NCBI GenBank assembly: GCA_949130485.1
Contig: OX422188.1
Location: 798,479 to 862,478, forward strand
Origin: Agelas oroides
Lineage: Eukaryota > Porifera > Demospongiae > Agelasida > Agelasidae
Length of the DNA: 64,000 nt
Direction of reading: 5' to 3'
Shown here: piece by piece, positions 48,301-61,543 of the stretch
Position numbering within the stretch: the first letter of the stretch is position 1
How the letters are laid out: every line of letters begins with the position of its first letter
Translations under genes and position numbers: made by a program
The notes under the pieces: model-generated
What the model was told of the DNA's origin: nothing
Databases searched by the model: none
The model's input: the letters and a program-made list of their open reading frames with translations, nothing else

Positions 48301-51300
48301 CAGCTGGGGGAGGGAGGGAGGAGGAGGAGAGGGAGAAGAGGGAGGAGAAGAGGCAGGGAGGGAAGAGAGGCAGGGAGGGAGGGAGAGGAGAGAGGGAGGG
48401 AGAGAGGGGGAGAGGGAGGTAGAGGGGAGCGAGGGAGGGATGGGGAAGAAAGGGAGAGAGACAGGGCGAATCAAAATTAGTGTGATAATGCTCAAATAGT
48501 TTCACAAAACAGCCACCAACACATTTTGTGAAAAGTATCTAAAATATTTATCTATGTAACTGCCTGGACAGTTTGTATCAAGCTGTATTACGATGGCAAT
48601 GAGAGTACAGAAATGTTTGGACATTTTTAGTCAATGAAGAGCTAAAAACTGCACATATACAAACACACACACACACACACACACACACCCACACACACAC
48701 ACACACACACCATCATTGTCAAGTATCATAATGGAGGCTGTGTCATCACCAAGGTTGACATCATTTGGATCCACGTTGTCCAAATTGGCAAAGAATTCCT
48801 CTGTTCCTTCAGCAATGGTGTCATTGATGATTGAAACTGGCACCTCAATGACTGCATCTCCACCAGGAGGGAAGGTCAAAGTGCGTGAAATTCCTGTGAA
48901 ATCTTCTGGGTCTGTAGAGTAGGTGTTTGAGAGTAGGAGGGAGCGAGGGAGGTGACACGGATGAGAGGGATGAGGAGGGAGGGAGGTGAGATGAGATGGA
49001 TGAGAGGGATGAGGAGGGAGGGAGGGAGGTGAGATGGAATGAAAGGGATGAGAAGGGAGGGGGAGGTGAGATGAGATGGGAGGGAGAGAAAGAAAAGGAG
49101 GTGAGGTGGAATGGGAGAGAAAAGGAGATTTATGTGAGGATGAAGGAACTCAAGTAAATGATGTGTGCATACCTTCAGCGGTGTCACCAGAGGTACTGAT
49201 ATCCACGGTGACGGGGATTTCATTTTCTCCTGTCTTGCGCACAAGCAGTATCACGGTCCCATTGTCCTCATTCACAGTGTAGCTTGTTGGGTCAAATGTA
49301 ATCTCCACCACTGTGGTGGGAGGAAGAGTGATATGACGCTAAACGCATTATACAACTGTGAATCACTGTAACACAACTTTAACTGCCACTAGCAAATGTA
49401 CTCCCTCCCTCCCTCACTCATGTGCACATGCATGCAAGACGCATGCAAGCATGCGCATACACACACACACACACACAACACACACACACACCATCATTGT
49501 CGAGTATCATAATGGAGGCTGTGTCGTCACCAAGGTTGACATCATTTGGATCCACATTGTCCAAATTGGCAAAGAATTCCTCTGTTGCTTCAGCAATGGT
49601 GTCATTGATGATTGAAACTGGCACCTCAATGACTGCATCTCCACCAGGAGGGAAGGTCAAGGTGCGTGAAATTCCTGTGAAATCTTCTGGGTCTGTAGAG
49701 TAGGTGTTTGAGAGTGGGAGGGAGGGGGTGAGATGAATGAGAGGGATGAGAGGGATGAGGAGGGAGGTGAGATGGATGAGAGGGATGAGGAGGGAGGGAG
49801 GGAGGGAGGTGAGATGGAATGAGAGGGATGAGGAGGGAGGGAGGGAGGTGAGATGGAATGAAAGGGATGAGGAGGGAGGGGGAGGTGAGATGAGATGGGA
49901 GGGAGAGAAAGAAAAGGAGGTGAGGTGGAATGGGAGAGAAAAGGAGATTTATGTGAGGATGAAGGAACTCAAGTAAATGATGTGTGCATACCTTCAGCGG
50001 TGTCACCAGTGGTACTGATAAGCACGGTGACGGGGATTTCATTTTCTCCTGTCTTGCGCACAAACAGTATCACGGTCCCATTGTCCTCATTCACAGTGTA
50101 GCTTGTTGGGTCAAATGTAATCTCCACCACTGTGGAGGGAGGAAGAGTGATATGACGCTAAAGACATTATACAACTGTGAATCACTGTAACACAACTTTA
50201 ACTGCCACTAGCAAATGTACTCCCTCCCTCCCTCACTCATGTGCACATGCATGCAAGACGCATGCAAGCATGCGCATACACACGCCCACACACCCACACA
50301 CACACACACACCATCATTGTCAAGTATCATAATGGAGGCTGTGTCGTCACCAAGGTTGACATCATTTGGATCCACGTTGTCCAAATTGGCAAAGAATTCC
50401 TCTGTTGCTTCAGCAATGGTGTCATTGATGATTGAAACTGGCACCTCAATGACTGCATCTCCACCAGGAGGGAAGGTCAAGGTGCGTGAAATTCCTGTGA
50501 AATCTTCTGGGTCTGTAGAATAGGTGTTTGAGAGTGGGAGGGAGGGGGGGGGGGGGGGGGGGAGGTGAGATGAATGAGAGGGATGAGAAGGGAGGGAGGG
50601 AGGGAGGTGAGATGGATGAGAGGGATGAGGAGGGAGGGAGGTGAGATGGAATGAGAGGGATGAGAATTAAGGGAGGGAGGTGAGATGGAATGAGAGGGAT
50701 GAGGAGGGGGAGGTGAGATGACATGGGAGGGAGAGAAAGAAAAGGAGGTGAGGTGGAATGGGAGAGAAAAGGAGATTTATGTGAGGATGAAGGAACTCAA
50801 GTAAATGACGTGTGCGTACCTTCAGCGGTGTCACCAGTGGTACTGATATCCACGGTGACGGGGATTTCATTTTCTCCTGTCTTGCGCACAAGCAGTATCA
50901 CGGTCCCATTGTCCTCATTCACAGTGTAGCTTGTTGGGTCAAATGTAATCTCCACCACTGTGGAGGGAGGAAGAGTGATATGACGCTAAAGACATTATAC
51001 AACTGTGAATCACTGTAACATTATCAGAGAGTCAGTAGACTCTCTATGTAGGGATGGCGCCGACGCGCAATATATGCAATACTTAAGCAAAAGCTGTATA
51101 ACTTCACCACAAACACGCAAAGAGTTTATTTAAGCATCCAGGCTTCCTCTTTGAGTGCCTTTGTGATCAGCAAGACTCATATAAGTGGCCAAAAGCCACG
51201 CGGAAGACAGCTAAACGCAAAAGTGTGCGATAGCAAAAGTGCCATTTTTCGTATTCTTCTTTCTTTCTTTCTTTCTTTCTTTCTTCGTTACGACTTTTGT

Positions 51301-54300
51301 TCAAACAACAATAACTCAAAAACGGTTCAAGCACTCACCGTAATTTTAGCACGAAACTGATACTTATCACAGCGCGGAGCTCTACGACCACTCAGCGTCT
51401 TCATAGCTTCAAGTTCACCCTAGTCAACAAAAGCCATTCACAACACTTGGAGGCTGCTATGTGTTGCTTAGGACGCCATTTTCTAATTTTGTACGCATGC
51501 GCACACGAAGTCTCGTTCCCAGACCAAAGACCACGGTCATTGGTCTGGAAGCGAGACTAGTACACACGCGCGAAATCGCCAGCGGGCAGTACGCTTGGCT
51601 GTCACGGTCTTTTCCTCCCGCCGGCATTGGGCAAGGCTTATGAACACTACGTAGGTAAGGCGCTGCATTCAGCTGCCTACTTGTAGCTACACTAAAAATA
51701 GCCTTTGAACTGTAAAGCTAGGATGGTCAGTTGTCAGTAGGATAGTAGTTTCTGTGCTGCAGCTGGTCAGTCGTCATGTGATTGACAACTGAAATTGGTT
51801 TCACAAAGTTTGGTAGGAAGAGTGGTTGGCCCTTCATCAGGTTCTAGCTGGCTATATTACACATAGGCCTAATTGAGTGGTTGGCCCTTCATCAGGTTCT
51901 AGCTGGCTATATTACACATAGGCCTAATTATTTAATACATGCCTGGAACCACTACTAAACTGTCAACGCCGTTTCAAGTTCTGGTGTTGTGATTACACTT
52001 ACGTGTAACTGTAACTGAGATTAACATCAAAAAAGTACAGAAACAAGACTTAAAAAACATTAAAAATGTAAAAAGATGTAGGGATGGCATGCCAAAAAGT
52101 ATGCAAACAAGGTAGGGATAATGCATGAAAGCAAAGGTCAACACATTGGCAAAGCCCCATCCCTACATCTTTTTCACACTACAGTTGATGCAATGCTGCT
52201 AGATCATATTAGCCTCATCCCTGAGCCAACATGTGGGAGAAGGAATGTGGCCTGGGGACGAGGTTAAAACCATGCCATGTACTTTAACGACACTATCATA
52301 AGTCTGCAGTCTACTCCAACTCACTGCTTAAGTTGTTGAAGAGGTTCTGTATAACATAATGCTACCAAGAGGGTCATACTAGCCTCATTACCAGGCCATG
52401 TGGGAGGAGGAGGTGGCCTGAGAACGAGGCTACAGCCATGAACTGCCAGTAATAAAGGTTGTGAACTTGTGGTACGTTTTAGGAAGACCCCCATGCACTA
52501 ACTGTAGTGTGAAAAAGATGTAGGGATGGGGCTTTGCCAATGTGTTGACCTTTGCTTTCATGCATTATCCCTACCTTGTTTGCATACTTTTTGGCATGCC
52601 ATCCCTACATCTTTTTACATTTTTAATGTTTTTTAAGTCTTTACCAGTACAACCAGTGGATCACACTTGAACTGTCATCTATGAAATGAAACATTGATCA
52701 TACAGTAAGTAGCCACATATATACATACATGATACAACACCAAGCCCGTAGCCAGGATTTTCAGAAGGGGATGGTCTGAGACTGCCTCTGAGGCCATTTT
52801 GGGACAGAAGCAGAGCTGTAGTAGCTATATACACTGCAAAAACACTTGGGTTACTTCAACCACATTTTTGTCTCAGTTGCATCATTATGACCATGCAAGG
52901 AATGCTTTTCTTGAACATTCATTGAGGAGCTTCTTCTTTAGTTACATAAGCTAGTCTCTTTTTTCAGAAGACAGGTTACACTCCTGACATTTCTACCACA
53001 ACCATGCAACCAAGGAACTCCCCAGGGGCAGATTTACAAGATCAAACAACTGTTGAAACCTCATGCACCAGAAATGCGGCTTTCTGAAAGGAGATAGTAA
53101 TTTAACAAAATAGGGAAGCTTCTCAACTACACTCTCATTCAAATTGTAAGCACTGCTTGAACGTTATGTGTCACGCACACAAGAAGAATGCAACTGAGGT
53201 GAGCAAAATATGGTTGAAGTAACCTAACCCTTTTTAGACTATCTACATGGCTCACAGAATATTGCCTCTAAGTTTTGGCTGTCCATAGCTGGTGATGCAA
53301 TCGAAATACACGACAAAATAAAAGAACAACATTCAATTTCTACATGGGACTATCTGTGGCAGTCCCGGATAGAAATTGAATATAATTCCATCGCGTATTT
53401 CGAGCACATCACCAAGTTTGACACGCTATAGTGCTGAGCTTCTACTAAGGGCCGGAGCTCATACGCGCTTCATAGACGCATCAGGTATTCATGTGTTTAC
53501 ACGTCGCATATGAGCCCCGCCCTTAGCGGAAGCTCAGCGCTATAGTGCGTCAAACTTGGTAATGCGCTCGAAATATGCGACGGAATAACATTCTATTTCT
53601 ATTCGGGACTATCACATATATATGCTGGCATATTATAGGTTTGTTAATAGAAGCTTGCTTGGTTAGAAATAGATCTAACTCTAAGGAATTTCCTGATGTC
53701 TAGAAAAATCTTTTTTTTTTCCTCCTGTATATACTTTTCTGATGTCTCTAAACAGATCATTTCACTTTTGTATACAAATTTCCTGATGACTATAAAAAAA
53801 TCATTTCGGTTTCAGTATATAAATATGATGTGTATAGACTTACTGTCGGTATCAATGATAGTGGCGGTAGCAGTGTTGCTAGAACCAATCATCACTGTAC
53901 TGTCACTGGAGGTCAAGGTAGCTGTGAACGTCTCATCGCCTTCAACTATATCATCATTTGCCACAGAAACGTTGACATACTGCACAGTTTCACCAGGTGC
54001 AAAGGTCACCGGGACGTTGCTTCGCCCACTGAAGTCAGCTGGATCTGAAGAAGGATTTAACTCATGTTTAACTGTAATGTCACAATGGGTCATATCCATG
54101 TGTTACCTGTGGCAGTGCCAGGTGAAGTACTGAACTGCACAGAAACAGTTTGTGTGGTGGAGGTGAGTTTCACTATCCGGAACCTCACAACAGCACCATC
54201 TTCTTCATTAACGGTGTACGCAATGGGATCAAACTGCACTGTAACAGCTGTGAGGGTACAGGAACAACATGTTATAAATTCCTGATTCTATAAACTATCA

Positions 54301-57300
54301 TTTCGCCTCAGTATATAAATTTGATGTCACTGTTAAAATTTTACAATAATAGTTTGCACAAAACATGCATGATGTACCAAAATAGTGAGTTTTACACACA
54401 ATTGAGTTATAGTTTATTGTCTCAGTGTGGTATAAACTGGATATACTACCTATACTCGGAGGTTTATACTTGGAGTATAGGTAGTATATCCAATACTTAT
54501 ACCACAGCAGTTAGGTCATACCATTTGCATCGTGTCATGCCACCATATTGAACTATAGTGATACTATTGAACTTGCACAGATCCCTTCTTGTACAGCAGG
54601 TTACAAGTTAACACCAACACTCTGCAAACTGTCCATACCTCAAGCAAGCTCATAGAGTAGTCTCATGTTCACATGACGTTAAAACATGGTCCATACCTCA
54701 AGCAAGCTCATAGAGTAGTCTCATGTTCACATGATATGGTCCATACTTCAAAGCAAGCTCATAGAGTAGTCTCATGTTCACATGACATGGTCCATACCTC
54801 AAGCAAGCTCATAGAGTAGTCTCATGTTCACATGACATGGTCCATACCTCAAGCAAGCTCATAGAGTAGTCTCATGTTCACATGACATGGTCCATACCTC
54901 AAGCAAGCTCATAGAGTAGTCTCATGTTCACATGACATGGTCCATACCTCAAGCAAGCTCATAGAGTAGTCTCATGTTCACATGACATGGTCCATACCTC
55001 AAGCAAGCTCATAGAGTAGTCTCATGTTCACATGACATGGTCCATACTTCAAAGCAAGCTCATAGAGTAGTCTCATGTTCACATGACATGGTCCATACTT
55101 CAAAGCAAGCTCATAGAGTAGTCTCATGTTCACATGACATGGTCCATACTTCAAAGCAAGCTCATAGAGTAGTCTCATGTTCACATGACATGGTCCATAC
55201 TTCAAAGCAAGCTCATAGAGTAGTCTCATGTTCACATGACATGGTCCATACTTCAAAGCAAGCTCATAGAGTAGTCTCATGTTCACATGACATGGTCCAT
55301 ACTTCAAAGCAAGCTCATAGAGTAGTCTCATGTTCACATGACATGGTCCATACTTCAAAGCAAGCTCATAGAGTAGTCTCATGTTCACATGACATGGTCC
55401 ATACTTCAAAGCAAGCTCATAGAGTAGTCTCATGTTCACATGACATGGTCCATACTTCAAAGCAAGCTCATAGAGTAGTCTCATGTTCACATGACATGGT
55501 CCATACCTCAAGCAAGCTCATAGAGTAGTCTCATGTTCACATGACATGGTCCATACTTCAAAGCAAGCTCATAGAGCAGTCTCATGTTCACATGACATGG
55601 TCCATACTTCAAAGCAAGCTCATAGAGCAGTCTCATGTTCACATGACATGGTCCATACTTCAAAGCAAGCTCATAGAGCAGTCTCATGTTCACATGACAT
55701 GGTCCATACTTCAAAGCAAGCTCATAGAATAGGTTACCAATTTTCATTTGCCCTCAAACTACATTACTACAGCTTCTGTGATATTGTTGACGTGTTAAAC
55801 CATGGCCCATACTTGTCCTCAAACTACATTACTACAGCTTATTGTTGAGGTTAAACCATGGTCCATACTTCAAAGCAAGCTCATAGATCACATTCATTTG
55901 CCCTCAAACTACATTACTACAGCTCCTGTGATATTGTTGACATTAAAACATGGTCCATACCTCAAAGCAAGCTCATACATATTCATTTGCCTCCCTATAG
56001 GATCCTGGATAGTTTACCTGCGTCTTCTGTGATATTGATCATGGCTGTGTCTTGCTGTCCAATCATAGCTCGTGTAGAGGGGTTGGACAGGACAGCTGTC
56101 AACATCTCTGTGCCCTCCACTATGTTATCAGAGAGGCTGGTGAAGTTGACAAACCGCTCCGTCTCCCCAGGCTGGAAGGTCACCACTTCATTGGTGATTG
56201 GAGTGAAGTCAGCTAGCCCTGAGGTCAATGTAGGCATAGCAAACAACAGCTGATTCACCACATCATTTATGATAATATTCTTTATAACCAATCTAGTCAC
56301 CCTCAAGATACATAGCTGAAAGGATTCATGATCAACAGCTGGGTAGCTGCCCAAAAGGAGGAGCAAGACAAGTGGACAGTGGCTTCTACGCCCACTGTCA
56401 TTCTTCCTTCTTCTTGGAAATTGCATTTTTGGGTGGTAGCATATTTTGATCACAAGATGCTACCTTACCACACAGCTGAAAGGATTCATGATCACAGCTG
56501 TGTAGCTGCCCAAAAGGAGGAGCAAGACAGGTGGACAGTGGCTTCTACACCCACTGTCATTCTTCCTTCTTCTTGGAAATTGCATTTTTGGGTGATAGCA
56601 TATTTTGATATGTACAGAATCTGATATTGGCTCTATTCACCTGCAGTTCCTACAACAGTTGAGAGAGACACAGAGACGGGAACATCTGCAACTCCAACTT
56701 TCACAACCCTGAGCCTGGTGGAGCCACCCTCTGCCACCATGTAGCCAGTCGGGTTAAACTGAATCACCACATCTGGACAGGAGGACAAGTTCATAGACAG
56801 ACATGAACCAAATCTTCATGACTACGTACATGATCTAGATCATGCACGACCATGAAGGTTTTTGTCCAGGGTTTTCTTACTAATGCTCGACAGCATGACA
56901 GCAGGACAGGGATTGGAAACTCAATCAACACCTTTTTGTTTGTATGTGCCATTCTATATATGTGGTAACCATTGGAAGTGTGACAAAAAGTGTCAAACTG
57001 CTGGAAGTGCTGGTGTGCCAGAGGTTTGGGGATGCTTTTTCCAACAGAAGAGGATACAGAAGAAAAAAACAAGATTCTAGCCTTGCAACAAGTCTTCTTG
57101 AAGCACGGCAAGGTTTTTTCCGCTACAGTACATAGTCGAGTGACAGTACGCGGGTGCTCGGTGGAGTATGAGTACAAATTTCTACATCAGTTCGCTCGTG
57201 TTGTTGCGCACAGAATGCCGTATACCAGCGTTTTATCTATTTATACGACATTGCTGCAGGGCCACACGAAGCGTTTTTGAAAAAAAAATTCCAGTTCGCC

Positions 57301-60300
57301 GTAGTTTGTTTGCAAAGTTACTGGGTACCCGTTTTTCGAGTGTCCAGTAGCCTTTCAGCCACTGCTGCTCTGTTCTATTCCGAGATATGAGCGAAAACGC
57401 TTCGTGTGGCCCTGCAGTGAGTTGCTCTGGCTCTGTTTAAGTCACAAATAGCACCTAGTTCCTCCTACCGTCGTAGTAAACTGACGTAGAAGTTTGTACT
57501 CGTACTCCACCGAGCAGCCGCCTACTGTCACTTGACTGTGTACTGTAGCAAAGTTAGTGGTATGCTGAACTATAGCCGAATGCCATCTGTAGCGACTGGT
57601 TGTTGTAAAACTCCGGTAGCTTTTTGGTAGGAAATGTTATACAGGCAAGTTTGTGACATACTAATTTTATTCATGAACTTGTACTCGTAACCTTAATGGA
57701 AATTAATTCAGGGACACAGCACTTTGATGCAATGGAAATACACGACAGAATAATCCTACATGGGACTATCACATATAATTATATAGATTTGGTAATAGAA
57801 GCTTGCATAGATCTAACTCTAAGGAAATTCCTAATGTCTACAAAAAATTTTTTTTTCCTCCTGTATGTACTTTCCTGATTCTGTAAACAGATCATTTCAC
57901 TTTTGTATACAAATTTCCTGATTCTGTAAACAAATCATTTCGATTTCAGTATATAAATATGATGTGTATAGACTTACTGTCGGTATCAATGATAGTGGCG
58001 GTAGCAGTGTTGTTAGAACCAATCATCACTGTACTGTCAGTGGAGGTCAAGGTAGCTGTGAACATCTCATTGCCTTCAAGTACATCATCATTTGCCACGG
58101 AAACGTTGACATACTGCACAGCCTCACCAGGTGCAAAGGTCACCGGAACGTTGCTTCGCCCACTGAAGTCAGCTGGATCTGAAGAAGGATTTAACTCATG
58201 TTTAACTGTAATGTCACAATGGGTCATATCCATGTGTTACCTGTGGCAGTGCCAGGTGAAGTACTGAACTGCACAGAAACAGTTTGTGTGGTGGAGGTGA
58301 GTTTCACTATCCGGAACCTCACAACAGCACCATCTTCTTCATTAACGGTGTACGCAATGGGATCAAACTGCACTGTAACAGCTGTGAAGGGTACAGGAAC
58401 AACATGTTATAAATTCCTGATTCTATAAACTATCATTTTGCCTCAGTATATAAATTTGATGTCACTGTTAAAATTGTACAATAATAGTTTGCACAAAACA
58501 TGCATGATGTACCAAAATAGTTTACACACAATTGAGTTATAGTTTATTGTCTCAGTGTGGTATAAACTGGATATACTACCTATACTCGGAGTATATCTGT
58601 GTTTATACTTGGAGTATAGGTAGTATATCCAATACTTATACCACAGCAGTTAGGTCATACCATTTGCATCGTGTCATGCCACCATATTGAACTATAGTGA
58701 TACTATTGAACTTGCACAGATCCCTTCTTGTACAGCAGGTTACAAGTTAACGCCAACACTCTGCAAACTGTCCATACCTCAAGCAAGCTCATAGAGTAGT
58801 CTCATGTTCACATGACATGGTCCATACTTCAAAGCAAGCTCATAGAATAGGTTACCAATTTTCTTTTGCCCTCAAACTACATTACTATATCTTCTGTGAT
58901 GTATATTGTTGACGTGTTAAACCATGGCCCATACTTGTCCTCAAACTACGTTACTACAGCTTATTGTTGAGGTTAAACCATATGGTCCATACTTCAAAGC
59001 AAGCTCATAGATCACATTCATTTGCCCTCAAACTACATTACTACAGCTTCTGTGATATTGTTGACGTTAAAACATGGTCCATACTTCAAAGCAAGCTCAT
59101 ACATATTCATTTGCCTCCCTATAGGATCCTGGATAGTTTACCTGCGTCTTCTGTGATATTGATCATGGCTGTGTCTTGCTGTCCAATCATAGCTCGTGTA
59201 GAGGGGTTGGACAGGACAGCTGTCAGCATCTCTGTGCCCTCCACTATGTTATCAGAGAGGCTGGTGAAGTTGACAAACCGCACCGTCTCCCCAGGCTGGA
59301 AGGTCACCACTTCGTTAGTGATTGGAGTGAAGTCAGCTAGCCCTGAGGTCAATGTAGGCATAGCAAACCACAGCTGATTCACTAATTTTCATTATAACCT
59401 GTGGAGCAAGACAAGTGGACAGTGGCTTCTACGCCCACCGCCATTCTTCCTCCTTCTTGGAAATTGCATTTTTGGGTGATAGCGATATGTACAGAAATCT
59501 GATAACATGTTTTAATATGTACAGAATCAGCTGATTCACTGCATGATTTATGATTACACATCTAATTTTCATTATAACCAATCTAGTCACCCTCAAGATG
59601 CTACCTTACCACACAGCTGAAAGGATTCATGATCAACAGCTGGGTAGCTGCCCAAAAGGAGGAGCAAGACAGGTGGACAGTGGCTTCTACACCCACTGTC
59701 ATTCTTCCTTCTTCTTGGAAATTGCATTTTTGGGTGATAGCGCATTTTGATATGTACAGAATCTGATATTGGCTTTATTCACCTGCAGTTCCTACAACAG
59801 TTGAGAGAGACACAGAGACGGGAACATCTGCAACTCCAACTTTCACAACCCTGAGCCTGGTGGAGCCACCCTCTGCCACCATGTAGCCAGTCGGGTTAAA
59901 CTGAATCACCACATCTGGACAGGAGGACAAGTTCATAGACAGACATGAACCAAATCTTCATGACTACGTACATGATCTAGATCATGCACGACCATGAAGG
60001 TTTTTGTCCAGGGTTTTCTTACTAATGCTCGACAGCATGACAGCAGGACAGGGATTGGAAACTCAATCAACACCTTTTTGTTTGTATGTGCTATTCTATA
60101 TATGTGGTAATTAACCATTGGAAGTGTGACAAAAAGTGTCAAACTGCTGGAAGTGCTGGTGTGCCAGAGGTTTGGGGATGATTTGGGATGCTTTTTCCAA
60201 CAGAAGAGGATACAAACGAAAAAAAAAACAAGATTCTACCCTTGCAACAAGTCTTCTTGAAGCAAGGCAGTTTCATGCAGACAGTCAGTTGGGGGCTAAA

Positions 60301-61507
60301 ATGCTGAATTATATCTACTATTTTTGCTTGGATGAGTTAGCTATAGTAGACCTTTCTGTACCTCCAGTGATAGCTATAAGATGTATGCAGATCCGAACCC
60401 AGACATGAAGTTTTAATTAGGCATCAATGGGAGAATTTTAAGTCCCTACTCTACTATCACCTGACCTCAAAGTACAAATTCCCATAGTCTGGTCTCTGTT
60501 AAAAGAGGGCTGGTATTGAATTAGCCTTAGCGAAATGACTCCCAGAAGAAGACTTCAAAATGCAATCATGTCTTGGCAATACATTATCACTCTAGTGTAC
60601 ACTAGATATTTTTAGAACAGCTGTCACTCAAAACATCAGAAGCTAGCTTCCAAGGAGGGTCTGGGAGGGTCTGGGAACAAGACTAAATTACAACATAATA
60701 TCTACTGGAAGCTTTGAAGCTATAAACACCAACCTTGTGACCATCTGTCCACTAGAAGATAAGCACCAGATGGGAACAGTATGTTGTTATGGTAACAGTA
60801 TGTTGTTATGGTAACTGATCACTTGCAACAGCTGGCAGTGCCAATAACACTATCAACCACTTCCAGGTATAAAAATCTTCATCATGAGTGAGCAGTGTGC
60901 TGCTTATGCTAAGAAATTCAGTCAGTCCTTACCACACGTGATCACAGATGCAGAAAATGCATGGAGCTTCTTATCCTGTTTTGACAGTATGAATGACTGA
61001 AGTTTCAGAGAGCAGTATCAGGCTATAGTTCTTTGTCTAATGAGGCATGGGGCTAGCCTCGTTCCCAGGCCCTCACCCGGCTTCCCGTCGCTTGCAGTAC
61101 GGTAACTCTCGTTCCCAGGCCCTCACCCAGCTTCCTGTTGCTTGCAGTACGGTTAACTGCAAGCGATGGGAAGCTGGGTGAGGGCCTGGGAATGAGGCTA
61201 GCGTGGGGCTATAGAGTTCAAGAGAGGTTTCACTCACTGTCATCATCTCTGATGGTAACAGTGGCTGTTGTTTCAGCCCCAAGAACCACTCCCGAGGAGC
61301 CAGACGGTAAGGTTAGTTGTCCAATGAAGGTTTCATCAGGTTCAACTCTCTGGTCTTCTCTGATAGGCACCATCACAATCTGGGTAGTCTCCGTAGGTGC
61401 AAAGGTCACCGACCGTGACGTTGTTGTGTAGTCTTCTCCAGCTGTATGTGTATGTGTGAGTAGAGAAGTGTGTATGTGTGTGTGTGTGCGTGTGCGTGTA
61501 TGTGTGT

Positions 61508-61543
<36 letters not shown>

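Larger units (their letters stand above)
50958..53843 (-). other. 2.9-kb repeat-filled intron
   Basis: No extra exon is recognised. It contains a (TTTC)n tract at about 51259-51284, a foldback at 51509-51559, a ~55-bp direct duplication (GGTTGGCCCTTCATCAGG, about 51823-51928), the 597-bp inverted-repeat element at 52045-52641 and a MITE at 53357-53614. Confidence 0.7.

Noticed and set aside
39110..50523. Many + strand frames of 60-150 residues over the Calx-beta exons
   Set aside because: They are antisense shadows. The minus-strand frames have consistent splice sites, phases and domain homology.
54645..55735. CRISPR-like array or repeat-protein gene
   Set aside because: Units are contiguous without unique spacers, the genome is an animal's, and the repeat lies in an intron. 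Open frames result from the 51-bp period.
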